From: Flavobacterium gyeonganense
GTDB taxonomy: Bacteria > Bacteroidota > Bacteroidia > Flavobacteriales > Flavobacteriaceae
NCBI RefSeq assembly: GCF_029625295.1
Contig: NZ_CP121112.1
Span: 2,604,001 to 2,668,000 of the forward strand
Reading direction: 5' to 3'
DNA: 64,000 bases
The notes below the pieces were generated by a model. The model was not told the origin of the DNA. It saw only the letters and a program-made list of their open reading frames with translations, and did no database searches. A program made the translations under genes and the position numbers. Position 1 is the first letter of the stretch. The number at the start of each line of letters is the position of its first letter. Below are positions 1 through 8,820 of the stretch, piece after piece.

Positions 1-116
1 TCTTAGATGATGATTTACTTTCAATAGAAAATAACATACTGAAACCAACATCAAAAGGAAAATTTTTAACGGATGGAATCGCGAGTGATTTGTTTTATTT
101 AAATTTGGATGAATAA
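1..116 (+). CDS. hemW: C-terminal end of a HemW-like radical SAM protein (partial)
   Basis: Only the last 37 codons are present, read from base 3 to the TAA at 114-116; the rest lies upstream of the window. The segment TSKGKFLTDGIASDLF matches the ending usual for HemW (formerly annotated as oxygen-independent coproporphyrinogen III oxidase-like), where a short basic stretch precedes DGIASDLF. HemW proteins are radical SAM enzymes thought to act as heme chaperones. The catalytic CxxxCxxC cluster motif is outside the window, so the call rests on the C-terminal signature alone. Confidence 0.7.
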   Translation, partial: LDDDLLSIENNILKPTSKGKFLTDGIASDLFYLNLDE

Positions 117-154
117 AAATTTAATGCAGATAAAATTCGTATAATAGTTTGTGT

Positions 155-918
155 ATGCTAGCAGTAATTGACAATCAATATCAAATAGACTTATCAAAAC
201 CTATCGATATCTCGATTCCATTAACTAATACAGAAGAAAACCCAATTGCATGGTATATTGAAAAACCTTCAATTGAGCCTGTGGTTTTTGGAGACTGGAT
301 AGGCAAAGTTTCTGAAGGAAAATCATCGACTAATTTTAATAATATTTTCTTCAATCCGCATGGGCATGGTACGCATACGGAATGTTTAGGGCATATTACA
401 AATGATTTTTACAGTATAAACCAATCTTTGAAAAAGTTTTTCTTTTTTGCCAGACTAATTACCATCGAACCTGAAAAAATTGAGGAAGATTTTGTGATTA
501 CAAAAGAGCAGATATCAAATGCTCTCAATAGTTCAGATTTTTCAAAAACGAAAGCAATTATTATTAGAACGATTCCTAATCAAAAAGAAAAAAATCAAGA
601 AAGTATTCGAATACAAATCCACCCTATTTGTCTGAAGAAGCAGCGATTTTTATCCGCGAAAGCGAAATTCAGCATCTTTTAATTGATTTGCCAAGTGTTG
701 ACCGTGAGCATGATGAGGGTAAACTATTAGCTCATAAAGCTTTTTGGAATGTTATGGATACACATAATTTAAACAGCGATGCACGTTTTGAAGCGACAAT
801 CACAGAAATGATTTTTGTGCCAAACGAAATCCATGATGGGAATTATCTGTTAAACATACAAATTGCTTCTTTTGAAAACGATGCAAGCCCTTCCAAGCCT
901 ATTTTATATAAGATTTAA
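155..918 (+). CDS. Cyclase family / KynB-like metal-dependent hydrolase, frameshifted
   Basis: The first frame runs from ATG 155 and carries the metal-binding signature HGHGTHTE near residue 72, typical of the cyclase/arylformamidase (KynB-like) superfamily. From about base 595 homology continues in a second frame with NPPYLSEEAA and LLIDLPSVDREHDEG, up to the TAA at 918. The switch maps to a run of seven A at 588-594; adding one A restores a 254-residue protein of normal family length. An in-frame TTG at 149 is possible, but ATG 155 is the more natural start. The substrate is unknown; many Bacteroidota members are not true formamidases. The break may be a sequence error, since other genes here show the same defect, or a genuine pseudogene. 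Confidence 0.8.
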
Positions 919-920
919 AA

Positions 921-1072
921 AAGTTACACACAAATTTCGTGAATTTTTGCAATTTTTTGTCTTGCCAATCCCGATAGAGCTATTGTGCTAAAATGATTTT
1001 CACAGATTTAATAATTTCTGATCTCTAATGTGTAGAATAAAAATAATTCGTGAAAATTTGTGTAATTTGTGG
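921..1072. repeat. Intergenic element with inverted-repeat ends
   Basis: This noncoding stretch begins with GTTACACACAAATTTCGTGA and ends with TTCGTGAAAATTTGTGTAA, which are imperfect inverted copies of each other. The centre (about 960-1030) has no ORF. Palindromic intergenic elements of this look are common in Flavobacterium genomes. The right end runs directly into the next gene, which argues that the next gene's real start is the ATG at 1090 rather than the GTG at 1069 lying inside the repeat end. Confidence 0.5.
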
Positions 1073-1089
1073 TAAAAAAACAAACTCTA

Positions 1090-1488
1090 ATGATTACCGT
1101 TTCTACTGATAAAACAAAACTTGATGTTCCATTTATACAAAATTTTCTAAAAGATATTTACTGGGCTGCCGGCCGGACTATTGAAGAGGTACAGACTACA
1201 ATTGATGCTTCTGTTTGCTTTGGGATTTATTTGAATGATCAACAAATTGGTTTTGCAAGGGTAATTACAGATTATGTTGTTTTTGGATATGTAATGGATG
1301 TTTTTATTGCGGAAGAACATCGTGGAAAAGGATACTCTTCCATTTTAATTCAGCATATGATGAATGAGCCGCTGCTGAAAGATATTAAAATCTGGCGTCT
1401 GGCAACAACAGATGCACATTTTTTATATGAAAAATTCGGATTTACTAAACTGAGTCATCCTGGAAAAATGATGGAAAAAATACTATGA
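1090..1488 (+). CDS. GNAT family N-acetyltransferase
   Basis: A 132-residue single-domain GNAT protein. The acetyl-CoA binding motif A is visible as VFIAEEHRGKGYSSILI, near residues 72-88, with the R/Q-x-x-G-x-G/A pattern (HRGKGY). The C-terminal YEKFGFTKL is the usual motif B ending. GNAT enzymes transfer an acetyl group from acetyl-CoA to an amine; the acceptor cannot be told from sequence. I chose ATG 1090 because the upstream GTG 1069 lies in a repeat. The stop overlaps the start of the next gene by four bases (ATGA), so the two are probably translationally coupled. Confidence 0.85.
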   Translation: MITVSTDKTKLDVPFIQNFLKDIYWAAGRTIEEVQTTIDASVCFGIYLNDQQIGFARVITDYVVFGYVMDVFIAEEHRGKGYSSILIQHMMNEPLLKDIKIWRLATTDAHFLYEKFGFTKLSHPGKMMEKIL

Positions 1489-1837
1489 TGAATACAATTG
1501 TTAAACTCGAAGAAACGGCTTTATTTATTTTCGGAATTTATTTGTTCAGTCTTTTAAGTTTTGAATGGTGGTGGTTTTTGGTTTTAATTTTAGCCCCTGA
1601 TTTATCGATGCTGGGATATTTATTTGGAAATAAAAGCGGAGCTTTTTTTATAATGTGTTTCATCATAAAGGAATTGCCGTTTTATTTTATATTTTAGGAT
1701 CGTATTTTAAAATTGAAGTTCTGCAATTAGCAGGAGTTATTTTGATGTCACATTCTGCAATGGATCGTATTTTTGGTTATGGCCTTAAATATGAAAAAGG
1801 TTTTAAATACACTCATTTGGGTGAAATTGGTAAATAA
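1485..1837 (+). CDS. DUF4260 family membrane protein, frameshifted
   Basis: Family features are split over two frames. The first has KLEETALFIFGIYLFS and WWWFLVLILAPDLSMLGY. The second has VFHHKGIAVLFYILGSY, HSAMDRIFGYGLKY and the C-terminal THLGEIG. The switch is at a run of seven T, 1643-1649; one extra T gives a continuous 117-residue protein of normal DUF4260 length. Three hydrophobic segments suggest a small integral membrane protein; the function of DUF4260 is not established. It starts by a four-base overlap with the GNAT gene. The break sits in a homopolymer like several others here, so a sequencing error is likely. Confidence 0.75.
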
Positions 1838-1843
1838 ACAATT

Positions 1844-2212
1844 ATGAATTTAGAAACGTTTTACGAATATTGCCTTTCGAAAAAAGGTGTCAGCGAACAT
1901 TTTCCTTTTGATGAAGATACTTTGGTATTTAAAGTTGGTGGAAAAATGTTTGCTTTGTCGTCTTTGTCACAATGGGAAAAGAATGAAGCTTCCGTAAATT
2001 TGAAATGTGATCCTGAACGGGCACAGGAGCTTAGGGCAGAATATGATGAAATAAAACCTGGATTTCATATGAGCAAAGTACATTGGAATACGATTGCACT
2101 AAACGGAAATCTACCGGGACATTTTGTTAAGGAACTCATAGATCATTCATATGAATTGGTTTTCAAAAGTTTGACAAAGAAAATTCAGAATGAAATTATC
2201 GACCCGAGGTAA
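1844..2212 (+). CDS. MmcQ/YjbR family protein
   Basis: A complete 122-residue protein with the YjbR fold signature: an N-terminal helix (CLSKKGVSEHFPFDEDTLVFKV), a central KMFALSSL strand, LKCDPERAQELR, and GFHMSKVHWNTIAL. The family has a double-wing fold related to the CyaY/YjbR superfamily and is often labelled DNA-binding, but no defined role is established. It begins seven bases after the DUF4260 gene and is likely in the same transcript. Confidence 0.85.
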   Translation: MNLETFYEYCLSKKGVSEHFPFDEDTLVFKVGGKMFALSSLSQWEKNEASVNLKCDPERAQELRAEYDEIKPGFHMSKVHWNTIALNGNLPGHFVKELIDHSYELVFKSLTKKIQNEIIDPR

Positions 2213-2317
2213 AATTTTACCGAACAGGCGGAGCAATTAGAAAATTAGGCATTACATTTGTAAGGAATGTCAAAAACATAACACTCAATTAATTTGCAAC
2301 TTAGTAGTTTATAGAAT

Positions 2318-3016
2318 ATGAAAGAACAATTTAAAAAATTTCTGAACGAAGAGCAAGATCCTAAAGCGATTGAAAAAATCACTTCAAAACTCAATGATTT
2401 ATTGATGAAAGGAGAAGAAGTAGGATATATAGCAGTTCAAAAAAAGCCTGCAATTACTGTTTTTCCGGATAGCATTGTATTAACGAATAAAAGAATTATT
2501 ATTTGTAAACCTAAAAATCTGGGTCTTTCAATGGATTTTACAGATTATACCTGGGATGATGTTGCGGGAGCTTTTGTAAAAGAAAATATTCTGGGTTCAG
2601 AATTTTCTTTTAATACCAATACTGATTTGTCAATTTCAATTGATTATATTCCAAAAATCCAGGCCAGAAAAATATATACATACGCAAAAGAACAATTGGA
2701 TTTACTTAAAAATCCGGTGACTATATCAGCTCCAGTTTCAGAAACTCTTCAGGCAGAAGAGCAAGAGGATACAGTTGAAGAAATTGAAACAGAAGAAGTA
2801 ACTAATTTTGCAGAAATTTTGCCGGCAGCTCCGTCTTACACAGACACTTTCGAACCAATTCAACAAACTCAGTCAACAGGTGAGCGTAAATTAAGTGAAT
2901 TATCTAAAGAAGAGCTTTTTGATAAATTACAGAATTATAAAAAACTGCTGGATAATGGCTTAATTCTCCAGGGTGAATATGACAATTACAAAAAAGAAAT
3001 TTTAAGTTATATGTAA
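2318..3016 (+). CDS. PH-domain protein with C-terminal SHOCT-like segment
   Basis: A 232-residue soluble protein without signal peptide. Residues about 30-130 look like a bacterial PH domain (YokE/bPH type): GEEVGYIAVQKK, then IVLTNKRIIICKP, then a DFTDYTWDDV strand. A low-complexity acidic linker rich in E, T and P follows (about 140-185). The C-terminus KLSELSKEELFDKLQNYKKLLDNGLI leading to EYDNYKKEIL is a SHOCT motif (short C-terminal oligomerising domain). Function is unknown; the family is usually cytoplasmic. It is followed at once by a strong terminator, so it ends its transcript. Confidence 0.75.
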   Translation: MKEQFKKFLNEEQDPKAIEKITSKLNDLLMKGEEVGYIAVQKKPAITVFPDSIVLTNKRIIICKPKNLGLSMDFTDYTWDDVAGAFVKENILGSEFSFNTNTDLSISIDYIPKIQARKIYTYAKEQLDLLKNPVTISAPVSETLQAEEQEDTVEEIETEEVTNFAEILPAAPSYTDTFEPIQQTQSTGERKLSELSKEELFDKLQNYKKLLDNGLILQGEYDNYKKEILSYM

Positions 3017-3021
3017 TAAAA

Positions 3022-3050
3022 AATCCGAAGTTGAAGCTTCGGATTTTTTT
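3022..3050 (+). terminator. Intrinsic terminator after the PH-domain gene
   Basis: A nine-base-pair stem (AATCCGAAG / CTTCGGATT, 3022-3030 with 3037-3045) is followed by a run of seven T. It sits just after the stop at 3016 and also lies between convergent genes, so it may serve rodA from the other side. Confidence 0.85.
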
Positions 3051-3069
3051 ATTTAATTTTTTAAATTAC

Positions 3070-4304
3070 CTACCATTCATTAACTTTATTGGCATCCATT
3101 TTTAAGAATATAAAAAGTAAAATGGTGAATCCCCATAAACCAGATCCTCCGTAAGAAAAGAAAGGCAAAGGTACTCCAATTGTAGGAAAAATACCAACTA
3201 CCATGGCAATGTTCACAAAAAAGTGAATGAATAAAATTCCGGCAACACAATATCCGTATACTCTGCTGAATTTTGTTTTTTGTCTTTCAGCTAAATAAAT
3301 AATTCTTAAAAGTAATCCGGCAAATAATGCAATAACAATGAAGGAACCAACAAATCCCCATTCTTCGCCTACAGTTGTAAATATGTAATCAGTGTGTTGT
3401 TCTGGTACAAAACCACCTTTTGTCTGTGTCCCCTCTAAAAAACCTTTTCCTGTCCAGCCTCCTGATCCTATAGCAATCTCAGATTGGTTAGTATTGTATC
3501 CGATACCTTTCATATCGACCGTTTTTCCTAGCAATATATTGAAACGGTCTCTGTGATGTTGTTTAAAAACATGATCAAAAACATAATCAACTGAAAAAAC
3601 AAATGCTGAAATAATGGCCAGGAGTATACTGCTTAAAATAATATTACGGTCAACAGCTCTTCCTTTAAAATGTATAATAGCCAATACTGCGAACGCAATT
3701 AAAATAACAACATAAGGCTCTAAAATGAGTGTTAGTACAAATAAAAGTATGGTTATGAAACCGGTCCATACGTACCAGGCAGGCAGTCCTTCCCGATATA
3801 AAACAATAATGAAAATACTATAAATTAAAGCACTCCCGGGATCCGGTTGCGGCAAGATCAAAATTACAGGCAGGAATATTATGGCAAGTGCCTGGATTTG
3901 ACGATTGGTTTCCTTAAGATTAATTTGTGTGTCGCTCAGATATTTGGCTAAGGCCAATGAAGTAGCTGCTTTCGCAAATTCTGATGGCTGAAGTGTAAAG
4001 CTTCCGATAGCGTACCAGCATCTTTGTCCTGCAATTGTTTTTCCAAAGAGAAACAATCCGGCCAATGATAATAATGCAACTCCAAAGATGATACTGGCAT
4101 ATTTTTCATAGAATTTACCATCAACGAATAAAACAACGAAAATTAAAGGAATGGTACAGCCAATAAATATTAACTGCTTTTCATAAGTTCCTTCTGTAGA
4201 AGATAAGGAAGACGAATATATGTTTAACCATCCCAGAATCACCAGAATACTGTAAATGATAACGCTTATCCAATCAATATTTTTTTTACACTTTGATTTT
4301 TCAT
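3070..4304 (-). CDS. rodA: Rod shape-determining protein RodA (SEDS glycosyltransferase), frameshifted near its start
   Basis: A SEDS-family polytopic membrane protein that polymerises lipid II glycan strands with PBP2 in the elongasome. Family motifs are clear: QPDPGSAL, GEEWGFVGS and FPTIGVPLPFFSYGGSG. The open frame begins only at a GTG near 4242, but the missing N-terminus (MKNQSVKK, then NIDWISVIIYSILVILGW) is encoded just upstream from ATG 4304 in another frame. The switch is at a run of eight T (plus strand 4280-4287); one more base restores a 411-residue protein. RodA is normally needed in this operon, so a sequence error is the likeliest cause. It is the last gene of the mre-mrd cluster. 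Confidence 0.9.
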
Positions 4305-4321
4305 TTTAAATGAATCCCTTA

Positions 4322-6301
4322 TTAATTTCGTTTGATGGAATCAGCTTTGGTTTTTGGAATTATTCTTTTGCTTTTTGCAATTGAGTCTTTTCGTTTAATT
4401 TCTAACTTAGCAACATTTGCAATAGAATCCTTTATTCGTATTTCTTTTTTAACACTTTCTGAAAGTCCGCCTAATTTTGCATATTCGCTTTGAAGACTTT
4501 TGTTTAAAACCCTGACTTCTAAATCCGTTCTGGAAATTTTCTTTTTTAAATATTTTTCTATCATTAAACTCGCAATGGGTCCGGCAATTGAAGCTCCAAA
4601 ACCACCATTTTCAATCATAATTGCAATCGCAATTTTTGGATTGTCTTTTGGTGCAAATGCAACAAATATAGAGTGATCTTCAAGCTGAACTCTTTTACCG
4701 TCAATCTTCGCAAAATTTTCAGCCGTACCTGTTTTTCCACAGATATCAATTCCTTCGACTTTTAATCTGCTTGCTGTTCCCATATTATAAACATCAAATA
4801 AGCCACTTATTATTGGAGGAAAATATTTTTTATCAATAGATGTTGTGTGTTTTGTTGTAAATTTTGAATCGATGCTTTTGCCTTCAATCTTTTTTATGAT
4901 GTGAGGGGTGTAATAATAGCCCTGATTCGCAATTGTAGCCATCATATTTGCAAGCTGAATTGGTGTCATTACAACTTCTCCCTGCCCGATAGCATTTGAA
5001 ACAATGGCAGTACTTTTCCAGCCGCCATTAGGATACATTCGTTTGTATGTTTTAGAAGTTGGAATTTTTCCTCTCTTACCAGTTGGTAAATCGTAACCCA
5101 TAAATTCACCTAAACCAAAAGTTTTAAGGTGATTACTCCATACATCTACTGCAGCAGCAGGTTTTGTGTATTTATTAATTGTTCTCATGTATGAAGTTGC
5201 GAAATAACTGTTACAGGATTGGTAAATAGCTCTGTGTAGTTGCAATTGGCCTCCACTGCAGTGACATCTCATAAATCGGCCTCTTGCATAACTGAAACCA
5301 TGATGACAGGTAACAGAAAAATTTTCATCAATTACACCCTCTTGTAAAGCTACCAGACCTGTTAATATTTTAAAAGGAGAACCGGGTGGGTATTCCGCCA
5401 AAAGTCCTCTGTCATATAACGGTTTAGCTATTGAATCACGATATAAAAGTGTGTAATTCTTAGAGCGCTGTCTTCCAACTAAGATTCCCGGATCGTATGA
5501 CGGAGCAGTTACGAGTGCTAAAATTTCACCCGAGCTAGGCTCAAGAGCAACGATACCGCCTCTTTTATTGATCATCAATTCTTCACCATATTTTTGAAGT
5601 GCTGCGTCAATAGTTAAATTAATATCTTCTCCCTGAACCGCTATAGTATCATATTTTCCGTTTTTATAAGAACCAATTTCTCTGTTGTATTTGTCTTTTT
5701 GGATATATTTTACACCTTTTATGCCTCTCAGGATTTCTTCGTAACTTTCTTCGACGCCTTGCTTACCAATTAAATCACCACTATTGTAATAAGGGTTTTT
5801 TGCAATCTGTTTTTCGGTTACCTGTGTGATAAAACCAAAAATATTAGCGCCACAATCAACTTCATAATCACGAAGAGAACGTTTTTGAAAATAGAAGCCT
5901 TCATATTTTCTAATTTTCTCCTGAAAAGCTGCAAATTCTGTCTTGTTAAGCTGTGCTAAAAAAACAGAAGGTAGTCTAGGGCTATACACCTTCGCTTTGG
6001 CTATTCTTTTCTCGTATTCTTCCTTAGTAATATTTAATAGTTCGCAGAATTCAGCGATATTGAGATTATCTTTAATTTCTCTTGGAATCACCATGATATC
6101 ATAAGATGACTGGTTTGCAACAAGCAGTTTTCCGTATCTGTCATAAATATACCCGCGTTCAGGGTAGTCATATTTTATTTTGATGGCATTATTTTCTGAT
6201 TTCAGTTTGAAAGAATCATCAATAACCTGCAAATAAAATATCCTGATCACTAGCAAAGATGCTGCAATAATAATTAAAGTGGGCAGCAGGACTTTTCTCA
6301 T
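4322..6301 (-). CDS. mrdA: Penicillin-binding protein 2 (class B transpeptidase)
   Basis: A 659-residue protein with one N-terminal membrane anchor (LLPTLIIIAASLLVI), a PBP dimerisation domain (ERGYIYDRYGKLLVANQ), and a C-terminal transpeptidase domain. The active-site triad is visible: SPFK (SxxK) near residue 307, SCN near 364 and KTG (CGKTGTAEN) near 522. It crosslinks peptidoglycan during side-wall growth as RodA's partner. Its start overlaps the end of mreD by four bases, supporting co-translation. The C-terminal tail after about residue 610 is Lys/Ser/Ile-rich and probably disordered. Confidence 0.95.
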   Translation of the reverse strand: MRKVLLPTLIIIAASLLVIRIFYLQVIDDSFKLKSENNAIKIKYDYPERGYIYDRYGKLLVANQSSYDIMVIPREIKDNLNIAEFCELLNITKEEYEKRIAKAKVYSPRLPSVFLAQLNKTEFAAFQEKIRKYEGFYFQKRSLRDYEVDCGANIFGFITQVTEKQIAKNPYYNSGDLIGKQGVEESYEEILRGIKGVKYIQKDKYNREIGSYKNGKYDTIAVQGEDINLTIDAALQKYGEELMINKRGGIVALEPSSGEILALVTAPSYDPGILVGRQRSKNYTLLYRDSIAKPLYDRGLLAEYPPGSPFKILTGLVALQEGVIDENFSVTCHHGFSYARGRFMRCHCSGGQLQLHRAIYQSCNSYFATSYMRTINKYTKPAAAVDVWSNHLKTFGLGEFMGYDLPTGKRGKIPTSKTYKRMYPNGGWKSTAIVSNAIGQGEVVMTPIQLANMMATIANQGYYYTPHIIKKIEGKSIDSKFTTKHTTSIDKKYFPPIISGLFDVYNMGTASRLKVEGIDICGKTGTAENFAKIDGKRVQLEDHSIFVAFAPKDNPKIAIAIMIENGGFGASIAGPIASLMIEKYLKKKISRTDLEVRVLNKSLQSEYAKLGGLSESVKKEIRIKDSIANVAKLEIKRKDSIAKSKRIIPKTKADSIKRN

Positions 6302-6804
6302 CGTTTATTTGGCTTAATAAGATAAATGATTATGATAGAAATGAGTATTGTAAAAATGGAACTAAATAAAGTGCGGAGCAAAATATCCCAAATGAATTTA
6401 AATTGGAAAGCTTCCAGAATAAATAAAACTATATGATGTAAGAAAACAGAAACTAAAATAAATGAGAAACGCTCAGGCGTTAAGGATTCGTTTAGTTTGA
6501 TAGTTTGATATTCATAACTCAATCCGAAAGAGAATTTAAAAATATAGGGCCTGTAATAAGCTAAAATAACACAGGCTGCTGCATGAATGCCCCCTGAATT
6601 ACAAAACATATCCATTGTAATACCCAATAAAAAACTCGAAATTATTAAACCGGATCGATTGCTGTTTACAGGATATAAAATAATATATAAAATATACGGG
6701 TAAGGACTTATGTACCCTAAGAAATTCATGTTGTTAAAAATAACAATCTGAATTGCAAGTAACATAATAAATCGAAAAATATTGACTAACAGTGCGCTAT
6801 TCAT
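6298..6804 (-). CDS. mreD: Rod shape-determining protein MreD
   Basis: A 168-residue hydrophobic protein with about five membrane segments, matching MreD in size and position between mreC and mrdA. MreD is an inner-membrane partner of MreC in the elongasome. It shares short overlaps with mreC (eight bases) and mrdA (four bases). Sequence conservation in MreD is weak, so the call leans on topology and gene order. Confidence 0.85.
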   Translation of the reverse strand: MNSALLVNIFRFIMLLAIQIVIFNNMNFLGYISPYPYILYIILYPVNSNRSGLIISSFLLGITMDMFCNSGGIHAAACVILAYYRPYIFKFSFGLSYEYQTIKLNESLTPERFSFILVSVFLHHIVLFILEAFQFKFIWDILLRTLFSSIFTILISIIIIYLIKPNKR

Positions 6805-7627
6805 CTTTTTCCTTGTTTTTGTTTTCTAAATTAATAAGTTCTTCCCTTCCCTTACTTTTAATAATATAAACATGTCCTAAATTAGTCATGTCGTTAAATA
6901 ATTTGACATCAATTGTATAGAATGTTGTTTTTGTGTCTATATAATATTTATCAATTACACCAATGTTAATGTTTTCAGGGAAAATTACAGATTGTCCACC
7001 CGTAACAATAGTATCTCCTTTTCTAACAGAAGCCAGTCTCGGAACATCAGTTAATTGAACGGTCCCTGTACTTTTTCCGTCCCAGGTCAAAGAACCAAAA
7101 TGATTTGATTTTTTTAATTTTGCATTAATCTGAGATTTCATATTCAATATACTAATCACAGTAGAATAGTTAGGAGATGTATTGTCTACAATACCAATAA
7201 TTCCTAAACTATTAATTACTCCCATATCTTGTTTAACACCTTCGTTTGATCCCGAATTTAAAGTCAGATAATTTTCGTGTGTGCTATACGAGTTATGAAT
7301 TACTTTCGAGACAATAATATCAGCTGGCTTAACACCTTTAATACTGTCGATCATCGGTGCTTTTGTTGTATCTTCTATGTTGAATAAAAGACTTTTTAAT
7401 CTTGCGTTTTCAAGTACAAGTTCGTCATTTTCAGTTCTCAAATTCAAATACTCATTTACGCTGTTTATTTTTTCATAAACGCCACCACTAATAAAGTTAG
7501 CAGAGCTAATTGTTCTGCTTCTGTGAAATGAGTGAGATTGGATTGTGAGTGCCAACGAAATACCTAAAAGCAGCAAAAACAGCAAACGATTACTGTTTTT
7601 TATAATGAAATTAAAAATTTGCTGCAT
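6797..7627 (-). CDS. mreC: Cell shape-determining protein MreC
   Basis: A 276-residue protein with a short cytoplasmic N-terminus, one membrane segment (LLFLLLLGISLALTI), a coiled coil near residues 55-85, and the two beta-barrel halves typical of MreC: NSGSNEGVKQDMGVINSLGIIG, then VPRLASVRKGDTIVTGG. MreC is periplasmic and scaffolds PBP2/RodA. It lies about 107 bases downstream of mreB and overlaps mreD by eight bases. Confidence 0.93.
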   Translation of the reverse strand: MQQIFNFIIKNSNRLLFLLLLGISLALTIQSHSFHRSRTISSANFISGGVYEKINSVNEYLNLRTENDELVLENARLKSLLFNIEDTTKAPMIDSIKGVKPADIIVSKVIHNSYSTHENYLTLNSGSNEGVKQDMGVINSLGIIGIVDNTSPNYSTVISILNMKSQINAKLKKSNHFGSLTWDGKSTGTVQLTDVPRLASVRKGDTIVTGGQSVIFPENINIGVIDKYYIDTKTTFYTIDVKLFNDMTNLGHVYIIKSKGREELINLENKNKEKDE

Positions 7628-7734
7628 TTCTTGTTTGGTTATTTTGTTTCAGGATATGCTTTTAGTTTCAAATTTTATTAGAGTTAAATGATGAAATTTA
7701 ACTCTAATAAAAAAAATGATTGTTATGTCGAATC

Positions 7735-8763
7735 TTATTTAATTAAGATACTTTTGAATTTTGCAATGTTTTTAAGTGCCATTCCGGTTCCACGAACTAC
7801 AGCTCTTAATGGATCTTCTGCGATGTAAACAGGCAAATCTGTTTTTTGAGAAATACGTTTGTCAAGACCTCTTAACATTGATCCTCCACCAGCTAAATAA
7901 ATACCTGTATTGTAGATATCTGCTGCTAATTCTGGAGGGGTCTGAGATAATGTTTCCATTACTGCATCTTCGATACGCTGAATAGATTTGTCTAATGCTT
8001 TAGCGATCTCACGGTAAGAAACATCAACTTGTTTTGGCTTACCTGTAAGTAAGTCTCTACCTTGTACTGACATATCTTCTGGCGGTCCGTCAAGATCTTC
8101 GATAGCTGCTCCAATTTGAATTTTTATTTTCTCTGCAGTACTTTCTCCTACGAAAAGGTTGTGCTGTGTACGCATGTAATATACAATATCATTTGTGAAA
8201 ACGTCACCCGCAATTTTTACAGATTTGTCGCATACAATTCCGCCTAACGCAATAACAGCGATTTCAGTTGTACCACCTCCGATGTCAACAATCATATTTC
8301 CTTTTGGCTGCATGATATCGATACCAATACCAATTGCCGCTGCCATAGGTTCATGAATCAAATAAACTTCTTTACCGTTAACTCTTTCGCAAGATTCTTT
8401 TACCGCACGCATCTCCACTTCAGTAATACCAGAAGGAATACATACCACCATTCTTAAAGCAGGAGTAAACATTCTCTTCTTTAATGCAGGTATGCTTTTA
8501 ATGAACATATTGATCATTTTTTCTGAAGCATCAAAATCGGCAATTACACCATCCTTCAAAGGCCTTATGGTCTTGATGTTTTCATGTGTTTTACCTTGCA
8601 TCATGTTGGCCTCTTTACCAACAGCAATGATTTTGCCAGAAATTCTATCGCGTGCTACGATAGAAGGGCTATCAATAACAACTTTATCATTATGAATGAT
8701 TAAAGTGTTTGCGGTTCCAAGGTCTATCGCAATATCCTCGGTCATGAAATCAAAAAATCCCAT
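7735..8763 (-). CDS. mreB: Rod shape-determining protein MreB
   Basis: A 342-residue actin homologue. The N-terminal phosphate-1 motif is DLGTANTLI. The phosphate-2 region is VDIGGGTTEIAVIALGG and the adenosine motif includes YLAGGGSMLRGLD. The N-terminus MGFFDFMTEDIAIDLG contains the short amphipathic stretch usual for membrane contact. MreB filaments organise lateral wall synthesis. Length is normal for the family, and it leads the shape cluster, downstream of purH on the same strand. Confidence 0.97.
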   Translation of the reverse strand: MGFFDFMTEDIAIDLGTANTLIIHNDKVVIDSPSIVARDRISGKIIAVGKEANMMQGKTHENIKTIRPLKDGVIADFDASEKMINMFIKSIPALKKRMFTPALRMVVCIPSGITEVEMRAVKESCERVNGKEVYLIHEPMAAAIGIGIDIMQPKGNMIVDIGGGTTEIAVIALGGIVCDKSVKIAGDVFTNDIVYYMRTQHNLFVGESTAEKIKIQIGAAIEDLDGPPEDMSVQGRDLLTGKPKQVDVSYREIAKALDKSIQRIEDAVMETLSQTPPELAADIYNTGIYLAGGGSMLRGLDKRISQKTDLPVYIAEDPLRAVVRGTGMALKNIAKFKSILIK

Positions 8764-8806
8764 AAGTTTTTTAGGGGTTTAAAATGTTATAAAATAATTT
8801 ATCGAA

Positions 8807-8814
8807 CAAAGTTA
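8807..8814 (-). promoter_or_regulatory. Probable mreB promoter (-7 element)
   Basis: On the minus strand this reads TAACTTTG, fitting the Bacteroidota -7 consensus TAnnTTTG. It lies about 44 bases ahead of the mreB ATG and after the purH stop, so the shape cluster can be transcribed independently of purH. No clear -33 TTG was seen at ideal spacing. Confidence 0.45.
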
Positions 8815-8820
8815 AACAAA

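Noticed and set aside
588..640. Programmed -1 frameshifting in the cyclase gene
   Set aside because: The A7 run could be slippery, but the same one-base deficit occurs in many unrelated genes here, so sequence error is simpler.
7776..8695. Plus-strand open frames opposite mreB
   Set aside because: They are shadows of a highly conserved gene, with no start context or known domain.
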